From Flavobacteriales bacterium (GTDB lineage Bacteria; Bacteroidota; Bacteroidia; UBA10329), in assembly GCA_016124845.1 (NCBI GenBank), contig WGMW01000008.1, positions 151,582-215,581 of the forward strand: 64,000 bases of DNA, written 5' to 3'. The notes below the pieces were generated by a model. That model had not been told where the DNA came from and ran no database searches. It worked only from the letters and a program-made list of their open reading frames with translations. The translations under genes and the position numbers were made by a program. Positions 25,460 through 34,410 of the stretch are shown here, piece after piece; position 1 is the first letter of the stretch; each line of letters starts with the position of its first letter.

Positions 25460-25539
25460 CCAATGATGAGATCATTGCCGATTTCCCAAGCCTGAAGAAA
25501 GAACACATTCAAGCCGCTTTGGAGTTCAGCAAAAGTTAG
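25456..25539 (+). pseudogene. DUF433 C-terminal fragment
   Basis: The frame MTNDEIIADFPSLKKEHIQA (then ALEFSKS and stop) is nearly identical to the end of DUF433 protein B at 25817-25900. The DUF433 N-terminus is missing. It lies at an exact 361-base offset from its intact counterpart. Confidence 0.8.
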
Positions 25540-25619
25540 TCTGTCATGCCGAACTTGTTTCGGCATCTGTTATACAAGTAGATGCTGAAATGAATTCAGC
25601 ATGACCGAAGCTAACCTTA
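25540..25619. repeat. TCATGCCGAACTTG-type palindromic repeat, copy 1
   Basis: Contains TGCCGAACTTGTTTCGGCA and ATGCTGAAATGAATTCAGCAT, two palindromes, and ends ACCGAAGCTAACCTTA. It is repeated at 25901-25979. Confidence 0.75.
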
Positions 25620-25683
25620 CTCCCTATCCTTCGAATCCATCAAAATCGTAACAGACCCATCGTTGATGAGTTGACTATCTTTG
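25620..25683. repeat. Copy of the dtd 3' end plus TATCTTTG (copy B)
   Basis: Minus-strand reading [18 protein letters not shown] then stop, a second loose copy of the dtd C-terminus. It ends in TATCTTTG at 25676-25683, upstream of DUF433 protein B. Confidence 0.8.
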
Positions 25684-25702
25684 TAATGCAACGAAAATTC
25701 AG

Positions 25703-25900
25703 ATGGCGAGCTACTTGAAATATATTTCGATCAACCCAGAGATTCGTTTTGGGAAACCATGCATCACGGGTACGCGCATCTCGGTAGGCGATATTCTCGG
25801 CTGGCTGGCAGCTGGCATGACCAACGATGAGATCATTGCCGATTTCCCAAGTCTGAAAAAAGAACACATTCAAGCGGCTTTGGAGTTCAGCAAAAGTTAG
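25703..25900 (+). CDS. DUF433 protein B (antitoxin-like)
   Basis: The 65-residue protein MASYLKYISINPEIRFGKPC, then ITGTRISVGDILGWLAAGMT and NDEIIADFPSLKKEHIQAAL, is a standard DUF433 antitoxin-like domain. No partner toxin is adjacent. Its promoter is likely the TATCTTTG at 25676-25683. The 361-base block 25620-25980 that holds it is partly repeated upstream as a broken copy. Confidence 0.85.
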   Translation: MASYLKYISINPEIRFGKPCITGTRISVGDILGWLAAGMTNDEIIADFPSLKKEHIQAALEFSKS

Positions 25901-25979
25901 TCTGTCATGCCGAACTTGTTTCGGCATCTGTTTTACCAGTAAATGCTGAAATGAATTCAGCATGACCGAAGCTAACCTT
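25901..25979. repeat. TCATGCCGAACTTG-type palindromic repeat, copy 2
   Basis: Nearly identical to 25540-25619; it overlaps the dtd stop codon by two bases at its right end. Confidence 0.75.
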
Positions 25980-26430
25980 ACTCCCTTTCCTTCGAATCCA
26001 TCAGAATGGTAACCGGCCCATCGTTGATTAGTTCCACATCCATCATGGCTCCGAACACGCCACTTTGAACAGGCTTTCCTAACGTTTCGGCCAATTTGGC
26101 CTTGAACTGTTCGTACATCGGTTCGGCCTGCTCGGGGCGCGCGGCCTTGATGTACGATGGGCGGTTGCCCTTTTTGGTGCTGGCATGCAAGGTGAACTGC
26201 GAAACCACCAGTGCTTCTCCTCCGCTCTCTTCCAACGAAACATTCATCACGCCTTCGGCATCATTGAAAATGCGCATCCGCGCGATCTTGCCGCACAGCC
26301 ATTCGGTGTCTTCCAAGGTATCGGCCGCCTCTATTCCCAAAAGGATGAGAACTCCTTGGTCGATGCTGCCCACCACGTGGCCTTCGACCGTTACCGAAGC
26401 CCGTTTTACCCGTTGCAGTACCACTCTCAT
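25978..26430 (-). CDS. dtd: D-aminoacyl-tRNA deacylase
   Basis: From ATG 26430, 150 residues ([20 protein letters not shown]), the usual start and length; longer upstream frames are not conserved. The enzyme frees D-amino acids, and glycine from tRNA(Ala). Family motifs SQFTLHAS (about residue 78, catalytic Thr region) and a late [20 protein letters not shown] (the NxGP-type segment) are present. Its last twenty or so codons occur twice more downstream as loose copies (25161-25225 and 25620-25683). Confidence 0.95.
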   Translation of the reverse strand: MRVVLQRVKRASVTVEGHVVGSIDQGVLILLGIEAADTLEDTEWLCGKIARMRIFNDAEGVMNVSLEESGGEALVVSQFTLHASTKKGNRPSYIKAARPEQAEPMYEQFKAKLAETLGKPVQSGVFGAMMDVELINDGPVTILMDSKERE

Positions 26431-26496
26431 GCTGCAATGATAAACATGTTTCCGGCCTGACATCAAACCCCTGCTCAATTGCATATTTTTGAACCG

Positions 26497-27933
26497 ATGT
26501 CAAAACCCGGTGCCGATCAACTTTCGCTTCCTCTTACGCAGTTTGCGATCGTTGATATTGAGACCACAGGCACCATCCACGATGGCAAGATCACGGAGAT
26601 CGCCATCATCATCCACGATGGAACACAGGAACTGGAGCGCTTTACCACGCTGCTGAACCCCGAACGGCCCATTGACCGCTACGTGGTGAAACTGACGGGC
26701 ATTACTGACCAGATGGTGGCCGATGCACCTTTGTTCGCGGAGCATGCCGAACGCATTTTTGCCATGACGGAGAACCGCGTTTTTGTGGCGCACAACGTTT
26801 CGTTCGACTACGGTTTTCTGAAGAAGGAATTCGCGCAGCTGAAAATGGAGTTCAAGCGCGAAACGCTGGACACCATCGACATCTGCCGAAGGATCATTCC
26901 GGGGCTTCCCTCCTACAGTTTGGGAAAACTGTGCGCTACGCTGGGTATTGAAATGGACAGTCACCACCGCGCGTTGGACGACACGGCAGCCACGGCCACG
27001 CTGTTCCAGATGCTTTTCCAGCGCGATTCATCAACTGTGCTCAGTCGCATAAAACCCGACATGCCCGATGTGCGCATTCCGCCCAATCTGCCTGCCTCCG
27101 AACTTGAAAATCTGCCGACAGGCGCGGGTGTCTATTACTTCTATGATGGGGACGACCAGATCCTGTATGTGGGCAAGAGCATCAACATCAAGAAGCGGGT
27201 GCTGAGTCATTTTCATCCGAAGGAGAAAAAGAAATGGGCTGAACTGTGGAAAAATGTGCATTCCATTTCGTTTGAGGAAACGGGCAGCGAACTGGTGGCG
27301 CTGCTGTTGGAATCGCAGGAGATCAAGAAGCTGCAACCGCCCATCAACCGATCGCAGAAGAAGCCTTATTTCCCGTATGGGATCTATGAGACGCGTGATG
27401 AGAACAACTACATCAACCTCAGCATCAAACGAAAAAAGAATCTGGAAGGCGACCCGCTGTTGGAAATACGCAGCTATTACGAAGGAAAGCGGCTCCTTTT
27501 GAAACAGGTAAAAAAGCATGAGCTGTGTCAATGCCTGCTTGGGTTGCATAAGATCAACGGCAATTGTTTCCATTACCAGATCAAGAATTGCCGCGGTACC
27601 AAAATGGGTTATGAATCGCCCGAGGAATACAACGAGCGGGTGGCGCAGGCCAAGTCAGGGCTTGGCCTAACGATCGAAAACACACTTGTGATCGGTACTG
27701 GCCGAACGCAGGAAGAATACTCGCTGGTGCAGGTGGAAGATGGCAAATACGTGGGCTATGGTTTTATTGAGAAAGATGAGGCCAACCAACCGCTGGAGCA
27801 CATTTTGGAACACATCCGCCACCAGAATGACAACCCCGATACGCGAAATATCATCCGCGCGTATCTGGCCAAGAACAAGAAGGACAAGGTGATCCGCTAT
27901 TATAAAACTTCCGACCACGGCCGGGATTTCTGA
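26497..27933 (+). CDS. DnaQ-like exonuclease fused to GIY-YIG domain
   Basis: About 478 residues from ATG 26497. The N-terminal DEDDh 3'-5' exonuclease domain (residues about 9-170) has VDIETTG (Exo I), [10 protein letters not shown] (Exo II) and [15 protein letters not shown] (Exo III HxAxxD). The GIY-YIG domain follows ([20 protein letters not shown] then [10 protein letters not shown], about 200-235), with a C-terminal extension. This layout is that of Bacteroidetes and Mycobacterium homologues related to UvrC/Cho plus a polymerase III epsilon-like domain, and suggests a role in DNA repair excision. Confidence 0.9.
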   Translation: MSKPGADQLSLPLTQFAIVDIETTGTIHDGKITEIAIIIHDGTQELERFTTLLNPERPIDRYVVKLTGITDQMVADAPLFAEHAERIFAMTENRVFVAHNVSFDYGFLKKEFAQLKMEFKRETLDTIDICRRIIPGLPSYSLGKLCATLGIEMDSHHRALDDTAATATLFQMLFQRDSSTVLSRIKPDMPDVRIPPNLPASELENLPTGAGVYYFYDGDDQILYVGKSINIKKRVLSHFHPKEKKKWAELWKNVHSISFEETGSELVALLLESQEIKKLQPPINRSQKKPYFPYGIYETRDENNYINLSIKRKKNLEGDPLLEIRSYYEGKRLLLKQVKKHELCQCLLGLHKINGNCFHYQIKNCRGTKMGYESPEEYNERVAQAKSGLGLTIENTLVIGTGRTQEEYSLVQVEDGKYVGYGFIEKDEANQPLEHILEHIRHQNDNPDTRNIIRAYLAKNKKDKVIRYYKTSDHGRDF

Positions 27934-27968
27934 CTCACTTTTGTCAGGCTGAGCGGGGTTTAACTTTC

Positions 27969-27976
27969 TAAATTTG
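27969..27976 (+). promoter_or_regulatory. -7 promoter element before the phosphoesterase gene
   Basis: TAAATTTG matches TAnnTTTG exactly, 17 bases before the ATG. A TTTTG at 27939-27943 is 25 bases upstream, longer than the usual spacing. Confidence 0.4.
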
Positions 27977-27993
27977 CGCGGCAACCCACCCAC

Positions 27994-29013
27994 ATGAAAA
28001 CACAACGATTCAACCTCCTGTTGTTGGCCGCATGCGGTCTACTTTGGCAATTTGTGGCCTGTACGCCCAAAGAAACCCGCAAACCCATCGAAGTGGTGTT
28101 CTACAACGTAGAGAACCTGTTCGACACGATGGATGACACGCTAACGCTGGATGATGAGTTCCTCCCGGACAGTGCCAAGCAATGGACGGAAGAGCGTTAC
28201 GACAAGAAACTGGCTGACCTCGCAAAGGTGCTGACCGCCATTTCGGTGGATGGACTTCCTGAAATTGTAGGTGTTTGCGAGGTGGAAAATCGCCAAGTGG
28301 TGGAAGACCTTTTCCACACGGATTCGCTCGGCAAGGCCAATTTCAAAGTGATCCATGAGGACAGTCCGGATGCACGCGGCATCGATGTGGCGCTGGCCTA
28401 CAACGCGGATGTTTTGAAGGAACTCTACCATGAGAAGCTTCGCTATTCATTCCCATTTGAACCCGAGACCACGACCCGCGACATCCTTTACGCCAAACTC
28501 CTTTCGGGAGATGATACGATCCATGTGTTCGTGAACCATTGGCCATCCAGACGTGGCGGACAGGAAGCAAGCGAGCCGAAACGATTGAAAGCAGCAACTG
28601 TGCTTCGCACGAAGATTGATTCGGTGCTGCTGAAGGACCGTAATGCCAAGGTCATCGCCATGGGCGATTTCAACGATTACCCGAACAACCGATCCATGAC
28701 CGAGGTGATGAACTGCGAACCCGGTGCCAACCAGATGCTCACCAATCTCACATACAACTTCCACCAGAATGGATTGGGCACCTACAACTATAAAGGCGAA
28801 TGGGGCATGCTCGACCAGTTCATTGTTTCGGACGGGCTGCTACAGGCAACATCCGGCTATGCCGTGAATGATTCTTCGGCCACCATTTTCAAAGAAGATT
28901 GGATGCTCTACTTCCCAGAAAATGGCGAACCATCGCCTAACAGAACCTACGGTGGACCGAACTATTACGGTGGATATTCCGACCATCTTCCCATCCGTTT
29001 GATCCTTCGATGA
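27994..29013 (+). CDS. Endonuclease/exonuclease/phosphatase family lipoprotein
   Basis: The 339-residue precursor has a lipoprotein signal (LLLLAACGLLWQFVACTPK). The EEP fold is shown by VVFYNVENLFDT at the start, EIVGVCEVENRQVVEDL, FVNHWPSRRGG, VIAMGDFNDYPNN and the terminal GGYSDHLPIRLIL (Asp-His pair). Proteins of this type cleave phosphodiester bonds in nucleic acids or phospholipids; the substrate cannot be told from sequence. As a lipoprotein it would act at the envelope. Confidence 0.85.
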   Translation: MKTQRFNLLLLAACGLLWQFVACTPKETRKPIEVVFYNVENLFDTMDDTLTLDDEFLPDSAKQWTEERYDKKLADLAKVLTAISVDGLPEIVGVCEVENRQVVEDLFHTDSLGKANFKVIHEDSPDARGIDVALAYNADVLKELYHEKLRYSFPFEPETTTRDILYAKLLSGDDTIHVFVNHWPSRRGGQEASEPKRLKAATVLRTKIDSVLLKDRNAKVIAMGDFNDYPNNRSMTEVMNCEPGANQMLTNLTYNFHQNGLGTYNYKGEWGMLDQFIVSDGLLQATSGYAVNDSSATIFKEDWMLYFPENGEPSPNRTYGGPNYYGGYSDHLPIRLILR

Positions 29014-29087
29014 TCCGGAGGAAAAATTGTTGATACAAGACCACCTGCCGACCACGACCCGAAATTGCAAGTGAGTATCTTTAGTGC

Positions 29088-29729
29088 ATGTTTCGTTTAC
29101 TGATAAAACCCGCGCTTTTACTGGCTGTTGCAATTGCCATCGCTTCCTGCAACAAGGACGATGAAAATCCACAGAACGGAGATCCGACCGCATTTTATGT
29201 TGAATTCACGGCTGATGGAACCACCATCCGCTACGAAAATGGCGTGGACGATTACGGGAATGGACCGGGAATCTCCACCTACGAGGATTCCATTGGAAGG
29301 CTGCACAGCGAGTTCACCACCTTCATTAAAAGTGCGCTGGATTCTGACTATCTGAAGAACAATTTTACGATTCAGATGGTGAAATTCTTCAGCGATACGC
29401 TGATGCCACCATACAGCGCGAGTTTCGCCATGTTCGATGTGGGAACGTACGGTTACGGTTCCTACACGCTCGATAGTTCCACCGCTGGAATCGATGGCGT
29501 GGTGATCAGCTACATTGACAGCGACAGCACGTTCTGGTCGAGCGATGTGCGGAACGGCAGCCAGGAAAGTTGGGCGAATTTCGAGATCACCTCGCACAAG
29601 GCATCTGGCGAGACACAGTTCGGAGGCAAGACGCAGGGTACGTTCAACTGCCGCGTTTTCAATGCAAACGGTGAGCACCTCGACCTGATGAACGGAAGTT
29701 TTTACGCACGTACCATTTACCCGCAATAA
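29088..29729 (+). CDS. Lipoprotein, hypothetical
   Basis: The 213-residue precursor has a lipoprotein signal ([20 protein letters not shown]). The mature beta-rich part ([40 protein letters not shown]) resembles small Bacteroidetes outer-surface proteins with an immunoglobulin-like fold, but I cannot name a family. It lies eight bases upstream of thyA, possibly in the same transcript. Confidence 0.65.
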   Translation: MFRLLIKPALLLAVAIAIASCNKDDENPQNGDPTAFYVEFTADGTTIRYENGVDDYGNGPGISTYEDSIGRLHSEFTTFIKSALDSDYLKNNFTIQMVKFFSDTLMPPYSASFAMFDVGTYGYGSYTLDSSTAGIDGVVISYIDSDSTFWSSDVRNGSQESWANFEITSHKASGETQFGGKTQGTFNCRVFNANGEHLDLMNGSFYARTIYPQ

Positions 29730-29736
29730 CAGAAAG

Positions 29737-30558
29737 ATGAAACAGTACCACGACCTGATGCGCCACGTGATGCAGACCGGAGCCGATAAGGCTGATCGCA
29801 CAGGAACGGGAACACGGAGCGTGTTCGGCTACCAGATGCGTTTCGACCTGAACGAAGGTTTTCCGGTTGTAACCACCAAGAAACTGCACCTCCGCTCCAT
29901 CATTCACGAATTGTTGTGGTTCTTGAAAGGCGACAGCAACATCAAGTACCTGAAAGACAACGGGGTTTCCATTTGGGATGAATGGGCGGATGAGAACGGG
30001 GAACTCGGTCCCGTGTATGGTGTACAATGGCGTTCGTGGCCTACGGCCGATGGCAAGAAGATCGATCAGATCCAGAAATTGATCGATGGCATCAAGAACA
30101 ATCCCGATTCAAGACGCCATATTGTCAATGCATGGAACGTGGCCGAAGTGGAAAATATGGCGTTGCCTCCGTGCCACACCATGTTCCAATTTTATGTAGC
30201 CCCTCCTGACCTTTCCAAAGGGGAGAAAAAAGGAAAACTGAGCTGCCAACTCTATCAGCGTAGCGCGGATATTTTCCTCGGTGTCCCGTTCAATATTGCT
30301 TCCTACGCATTACTCACCATGATGGTGGCACAGGTATGCGATCTCGGACTGGGCGATTTCGTTCACACCTTTGGTGACGCACATATCTACTCCAACCACT
30401 TTGAACAGGTTGAACTGCAACTGAGTCGTGAGCTGCGCCCATTGCCGCAGATGAAGATCAATCCCGATGTGAAAGACATCTTCGGGTTCAAATTCGAGGA
30501 TTTTGAATTGGTGAACTACGATCCGCATCCACACATCAAAGGTGCTGTAGCTGTATGA
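29737..30558 (+). CDS. thyA: Thymidylate synthase, with a repeat-derived insertion
   Basis: The 273-residue enzyme converts dUMP to dTMP with methylenetetrahydrofolate. The catalytic [13 protein letters not shown] (Cys about 146), [32 protein letters not shown] and DAHIYSNH motifs are intact. It is about nine residues longer than typical 264-residue ThyA, and the excess is [10 protein letters not shown] between YVA and GKLSCQ, encoded by a CCCCTCC...AAAGGGG inverted repeat at 30198-30233. It overlaps folA by four bases, a coupling that makes functional sense, since ThyA turns the folate into dihydrofolate. Confidence 0.97.
   Translation: MKQYHDLMRHVMQTGADKADRTGTGTRSVFGYQMRFDLNEGFPVVTTKKLHLRSIIHELLWFLKGDSNIKYLKDNGVSIWDEWADENGELGPVYGVQWRSWPTADGKKIDQIQKLIDGIKNNPDSRRHIVNAWNVAEVENMALPPCHTMFQFYVAPPDLSKGEKKGKLSCQLYQRSADIFLGVPFNIASYALLTMMVAQVCDLGLGDFVHTFGDAHIYSNHFEQVELQLSRELRPLPQMKINPDVKDIFGFKFEDFELVNYDPHPHIKGAVAV
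30198..30233. repeat. Palindromic repeat inserted in frame in thyA
   Basis: AGCCCCTCCTGACCTTTCC then AAAGGGGAGAAAAAAGG. Arms CCCCT/AGGGG and CTTT/AAAG. It codes for [10 protein letters not shown], absent from usual ThyA, and belongs to the same family as 19549-19604. Confidence 0.7.
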
Positions 30559-31031
30559 TCACCATCATTGTAGCGGCCGATGAGAACAACGTCATCGGAA
30601 AGGACAACGACCTTATCTGGCATTTGCCGGACGACCTGAAATTCTTCAAACAGAAAACCAGCGGTCATCCCATCGTCATGGGGCGGAAAACCTATGAATC
30701 GGTCGGAAGACCGCTGCCCAACCGCACCAACATCATCATTACCAGAGATAAGGGCTTTCAGGCCGAAGGCTGCGTGGTGGTGAACGCATTGGATGAGGCA
30801 CTTTCTGTTGCCAAGGATGATGAGATCTTTATTGTTGGAGGTGCAGAGATCTACAAACAGGCGTTTCCAATCACCGACCGTATTTACCTCACACGCGTTC
30901 ATGGCACGTTCGATGGCGACCGTTTTTTCCCCGAACTCGGGAACGAATGGAAGGAAGTGGAAAGTGTATTGCATCCAAAAGATGAAAAACACGTATGCGC
31001 CTTTACCTTTAAGACCTACGAAAAGCATTAG
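30555..31031 (+). CDS. folA: Dihydrofolate reductase
   Basis: The 158-residue enzyme reduces dihydrofolate with NADPH. It shows [29 protein letters not shown], with the Trp-His-Leu-Pro segment and the substrate Asp, then [32 protein letters not shown] and GDRFFPEL. Normal length. Its ATG overlaps the thyA stop, completing the thymidylate cycle pair. Confidence 0.97.
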   Translation: MITIIVAADENNVIGKDNDLIWHLPDDLKFFKQKTSGHPIVMGRKTYESVGRPLPNRTNIIITRDKGFQAEGCVVVNALDEALSVAKDDEIFIVGGAEIYKQAFPITDRIYLTRVHGTFDGDRFFPELGNEWKEVESVLHPKDEKHVCAFTFKTYEKH

Positions 31032-31066
31032 TTCATTTACTTTACAACCGATTTCAACCAATAATA

Positions 31067-31912
31067 ATGACCAAGAAATTCCAATTCTCCTTTGCCATTG
31101 CGCTTATTTCAGCTGCTGCATTTTTTGCAGGATGTAAAAAGGTCGTGCACATGGATATTCGGGCCGCAAGTAACAGTTCGGTGGCCTTTGCAGCATATAA
31201 CGATGTATTTGAACAGGTGAAATTGGCGTTGAGCTTTGGCGATGACCTGGATCAACGTCCGGCCACGTGGCTTCTGCCCGCTTCGGTACATGCCACCGCC
31301 ACGGTAACGCCTGTTGGAGCAGCATTCCCCAAAACGCTGACCATCGACTTTGGCAATGGAACCGTTGGGATGGATGGCGTGAACAGAAGCGGTAAGATCG
31401 TAGCCACTTTCGATGGCCCTTTCGGTAGCGAAGGTGCATCAGCCGAAGTGCTGTTTGTGAATTACACTACAGGGCAATATACTCTTGCCGGCACTTACAC
31501 ATTTACCAATAACGGAACAGGTTCTGGAAAACCGACATACGCAGAAACCGTGACAAACGGTGTGATCTCTTGGGGAACACAGGAAGTGCTTTGGAATGCC
31601 TCGCTTACCAGAACATGGGCCGAAGGTGACACAACAGACCTTACCTCTGATACGCTTGCTCTTACGGGCTTGACCGATGATGTTTTTACATTGACAGGAA
31701 CTGCAGAAGGAAATGATTCGAACACGCATCCGTTCACATTGGAGATCACTTCAGGTGTAAAACTTCCATCCAACTGCAAATACATTACCGAAGGAATGGT
31801 GGATGTATCTCCAGCCAACTTCAACACGGGAAGTGTTGATTACGGAACGGGCGAATGCGACATCCAGGCCACCATTGAAGTAGATGGCGAAGTATTCAAT
31901 TTTACGCTTTAG
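31067..31912 (+). CDS. Lipoprotein, hypothetical
   Basis: The 281-residue precursor has a lipoprotein signal (FAIALISAAAFFAGCKKV). The mature beta-rich region includes LTIDFGNGTVGMDGVNRSGK, GQYTLAGTYTFTNNGTGSGK and LPSNCKYITEGMVDVSPANF; the alternating pattern resembles Bacteroidetes surface proteins but I cannot assign a family. It follows folA by 35 bases. Confidence 0.65.
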   Translation: MTKKFQFSFAIALISAAAFFAGCKKVVHMDIRAASNSSVAFAAYNDVFEQVKLALSFGDDLDQRPATWLLPASVHATATVTPVGAAFPKTLTIDFGNGTVGMDGVNRSGKIVATFDGPFGSEGASAEVLFVNYTTGQYTLAGTYTFTNNGTGSGKPTYAETVTNGVISWGTQEVLWNASLTRTWAEGDTTDLTSDTLALTGLTDDVFTLTGTAEGNDSNTHPFTLEITSGVKLPSNCKYITEGMVDVSPANFNTGSVDYGTGECDIQATIEVDGEVFNFTL

Positions 31913-31917
31913 TCAAA

Positions 31918-32478
31918 CTATCTGAGTTCGATTTTGTAAATAATCCGATCATAACTCAATTCATCCGTGCATTCAAATTGAATTGTCTCAATCGTCTTCT
32001 GATTGCGGATTTGAAAATATCGTTTTTCGAGAACTGTCTTTCTAACCTCTGGAATATTGAGCAATTCGTAATTGGTCAGAGCATCTAGCACCGCATCGAT
32101 TGACTTTTGCGAACAATCAGGCAGATTGAAAATCGTTGTGGCAGAAAACTCAATGATTCTATTGCCTTCAGTTTTGGCAAATAACCCCGGCAAAGTACTT
32201 TCATCATTAAACCAGAAAACCGGTTGGTTCAGATTTTTGAAATAATCAATACCTGTTGAATCAGGCATCCCATTACTTGATGACAAGTAATCCCAACTCC
32301 AAAAATCTTTGTTTGTTGAATCTGATAAAGAAGAGTTTATCTTCAAATAAAGATTCTCGTAATTATAGTTTATCGGAATCAGCTCAATATTGATACTTTC
32401 TTGAACACTTTTATCATTGTGAGTTGATGTACAACCAATAAAAAGCCAAAACAGCAAAAGTAATCTCCTCTTTTTCAT
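31918..32478 (-). CDS. Lipoprotein, hypothetical
   Basis: The 186-residue precursor starts RRLLLLFWLFIGCTSTHND (lipobox FIGC). The rest is charged and Tyr-rich (INYNYENLYLKINSSLSDST) with no recognised domain. It is three bases downstream of mqnD in the same direction and more AT-rich than the mqn genes, so it may be a lineage-specific addition. Confidence 0.6.
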   Translation of the reverse strand: MKKRRLLLLFWLFIGCTSTHNDKSVQESINIELIPINYNYENLYLKINSSLSDSTNKDFWSWDYLSSSNGMPDSTGIDYFKNLNQPVFWFNDESTLPGLFAKTEGNRIIEFSATTIFNLPDCSQKSIDAVLDALTNYELLNIPEVRKTVLEKRYFQIRNQKTIETIQFECTDELSYDRIIYKIELR

Positions 32479-32481
32479 TGA

Positions 32482-33318
32482 CTACGTACTGACAAAAACC
32501 GAATGCTCCACACCAGGCATTCCGAACTGTTTCCCTACCTCGTACATTTTTCGGATAGCGGCTTTGCCCTTTTCGCCAAGATCGAGTGAATATTGATTGA
32601 CGTAAAGGTTGATGTGTGAACGCATCACGGCCTCGTCCATTTCCTGCGCGTAGCATTTCACGTAATCCTTGGACGCATCGGGATGATCGAATGCGAACCG
32701 CACGCTTTGGCGCAAAAGTTCATCAAATTGTTTGCGGATGATCGGTTTCACCCTTCGGTGGATGGCTATGCCGCCCAACGGAATAGGGAAACCCGTTTGC
32801 TGTTCCCAAACCTCACCGAGGTCAGCAATTTTCACCAAGCCTTTTTCCTGATAGGTGAAGCGGTTCTCGTGAATGATGACACCTGCATCAACCTTCTCTT
32901 TCAGCACCGCGCTTTCTATTTCAGAGAACAGGAATTCCTGCTTGTTCTGTGCTTCGGGATAAGCAAACGACATGAGGAAATTGGCCGTTGTGTTCTTGCC
33001 CGGAATCGCAATCTGTGCAGATCTGAGTTCATCCGAGGAGAGCATTCGTTTAGAAATGAGCAATGGACCGCAATTGTTGCCCAGCGCGCTGCCAGCATTC
33101 AGCAATTGGTAATGGTTGTGAACGTAAGCGTAGGCGTTGTAGCTGATCTTGGTAATGTCCAATTTGCCTTGCAGCGCCATGCGGTTGAGTTCTTCCACAT
33201 CGGCAAGCACCACTTCCAGTTCAAAGCCGCCAAGGTTGATGCGGTTGTTGACCAGCGCATCGAAAATGAACGTATCGTTCGGGCAGGGCGAAAAACCCAG
33301 CGTGAGTTTAGAGGCCAT
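32482..33318 (-). CDS. mqnD: 1,4-dihydroxy-6-naphthoate synthase
   Basis: About 278 residues from ATG 33318 (MASKLTLGFSPCPNDTFIFD); a start at 33360 would add 14 poorly conserved residues. MqnD converts cyclic de-hypoxanthine futalosine to 1,4-dihydroxy-6-naphthoate in the futalosine menaquinone pathway. SPCPNDTFIFDALV and the periplasmic-binding-protein-like fold are characteristic. mqnB lies upstream on the same strand, 110 bases from the 33360 start and 152 from 33318. Other mqn genes are not in the window. Confidence 0.95.
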   Translation of the reverse strand: MASKLTLGFSPCPNDTFIFDALVNNRINLGGFELEVVLADVEELNRMALQGKLDITKISYNAYAYVHNHYQLLNAGSALGNNCGPLLISKRMLSSDELRSAQIAIPGKNTTANFLMSFAYPEAQNKQEFLFSEIESAVLKEKVDAGVIIHENRFTYQEKGLVKIADLGEVWEQQTGFPIPLGGIAIHRRVKPIIRKQFDELLRQSVRFAFDHPDASKDYVKCYAQEMDEAVMRSHINLYVNQYSLDLGEKGKAAIRKMYEVGKQFGMPGVEHSVFVST

Positions 33319-33470
33319 CTTCGGAACGGATTTGAATGTGAGAAGGCAGAATTTTTTCACCAGATAAGGCGCGGAAACCGATAATAGCCATAGCTACTTG
33401 AGGCTTTCCGCAACGAAATATGGTGGAAAAAGACCAGTTCGTAACACAAAGTTCGTTTTGGAGATGACCT

Positions 33471-34106
33471 CTACGCTTCATCATTCAGCTTTTGGAGATA
33501 AACCGATACTTGTTGGTGAAGGTTCTTGATGGCCAACGGAATATTCCAATTGGCCGTGTTGCGTGGCTCTACCCTATTGGAAACGGAACGTAGCTGTACC
33601 CAAGGAATTCCGATTTTGGAACATACGTAGCCAACAGCCGCACCTTCCATACTTTCCACATCTGGGTTGAACTGTTCCTTCACCTTTCGGATGCTTTCGG
33701 CATTGCCATGAACACGGTTGACCGTGATTCCCGCCACGTTACGAAGCCCATTAACAGACACATCGGAACTGAACAAAAGGTCTTTCGTGTCCACCAATTT
33801 CATCTCATCGGCAGGGAGAAATTTACCGTGGTCTTCTGCACCCAGCTCCACCAATCGGTCGGTATGGACGTTAACGACCTCACCCAATTCAATCTCATCA
33901 GAAAACGAGCCTGCGATACCGATGTTGAGAACAAGGTCGAATTCAGATGCAGTCAATTTCTGCGTAAGCGAAAACGTGGTAGCAACCATCCCAACACCCG
34001 TTACCAAGGTCTCAATCTGCAGCTTGGATTGATCAAACGCTGAAGTATCAGGAAGTTCGCCAGAAGTGGCGGCAACGATCAATATGCGTTTGGGTGCTTG
34101 CGGCAT
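33471..34106 (-). CDS. mqnB: Futalosine hydrolase
   Basis: The 211-residue nucleosidase-family enzyme splits hypoxanthine from futalosine. It has the purine nucleoside phosphorylase-type features VTGVGMVATTFSLTQKL, VLNIGIAGSFSDEIELGEVV and the late DVESMEGAAVGYVC (the MEG substrate motif), then VQLRSVSNRVEPRN. Adjacent mqnD supports the futalosine assignment over MTA/SAH nucleosidase. Upstream on its own strand is the 21-bp repeat array. Confidence 0.95.
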   Translation of the reverse strand: MPQAPKRILIVAATSGELPDTSAFDQSKLQIETLVTGVGMVATTFSLTQKLTASEFDLVLNIGIAGSFSDEIELGEVVNVHTDRLVELGAEDHGKFLPADEMKLVDTKDLLFSSDVSVNGLRNVAGITVNRVHGNAESIRKVKEQFNPDVESMEGAAVGYVCSKIGIPWVQLRSVSNRVEPRNTANWNIPLAIKNLHQQVSVYLQKLNDEA

Positions 34107-34179
34107 GCGCCAAAGTTAGGCGATGCCCTAAGACTGGCATGCTGGTCATTGCTCAGAAAAGTCGGCAACTTTTGGTTCT

Positions 34180-34410
34180 TATTGGTCGATAGATGGACGC
34201 TATTGGTTCTTAGAAGGTTCTTATTGGTATTTAGAAGGAGGATATCTCCGTTGCGAAACGACCTATGACCGTTCAGAAACCGAATATGAGCCTTTAGAAA
34301 CAAGATATGGGCGTTTAGAAAGAAGATATGAGGCTTTAGAAGGACCATATGACAGGAAAGAAGGACTATATGGCAGTTTGGAACGTCTGTATAAGCTTAT
34401 GGAGTGGGAT
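34180..34410. repeat. 21-bp tandem array, 11 units in exact register
   Basis: TAT begins a unit at 34180, 34201, 34222, 34243, 34264, 34285, 34306, 34327, 34348, 34369 and 34390: eleven units with no insertions or deletions. Typical unit: TATGAGCCTTTAGAAACAAG. On the plus strand the frame is open and reads YWFLEGS, YWYLEGG, YEPLETR, YGRLERR, YEALEGP (a heptad); the minus strand is open too. The last unit overlaps the DGQHR gene's 3' end. Apart from this array, the gap between mqnB and that gene shows nothing I recognise. Confidence 0.85.

Noticed and set aside
25232..25900. Complete toxin-antitoxin pair
   Set aside because: Both DUF433 genes lack an adjacent PIN-type toxin frame; only antitoxin-like domains and a fragment are present.
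34079..34348. 89-codon minus-strand frame (HIFFLNA heptads) as a gene
   Set aside because: Open only because the 21-bp array is a multiple of three and lacks stops; it also runs into the mqnB start. Kept as a repeat, with coding left as a question.
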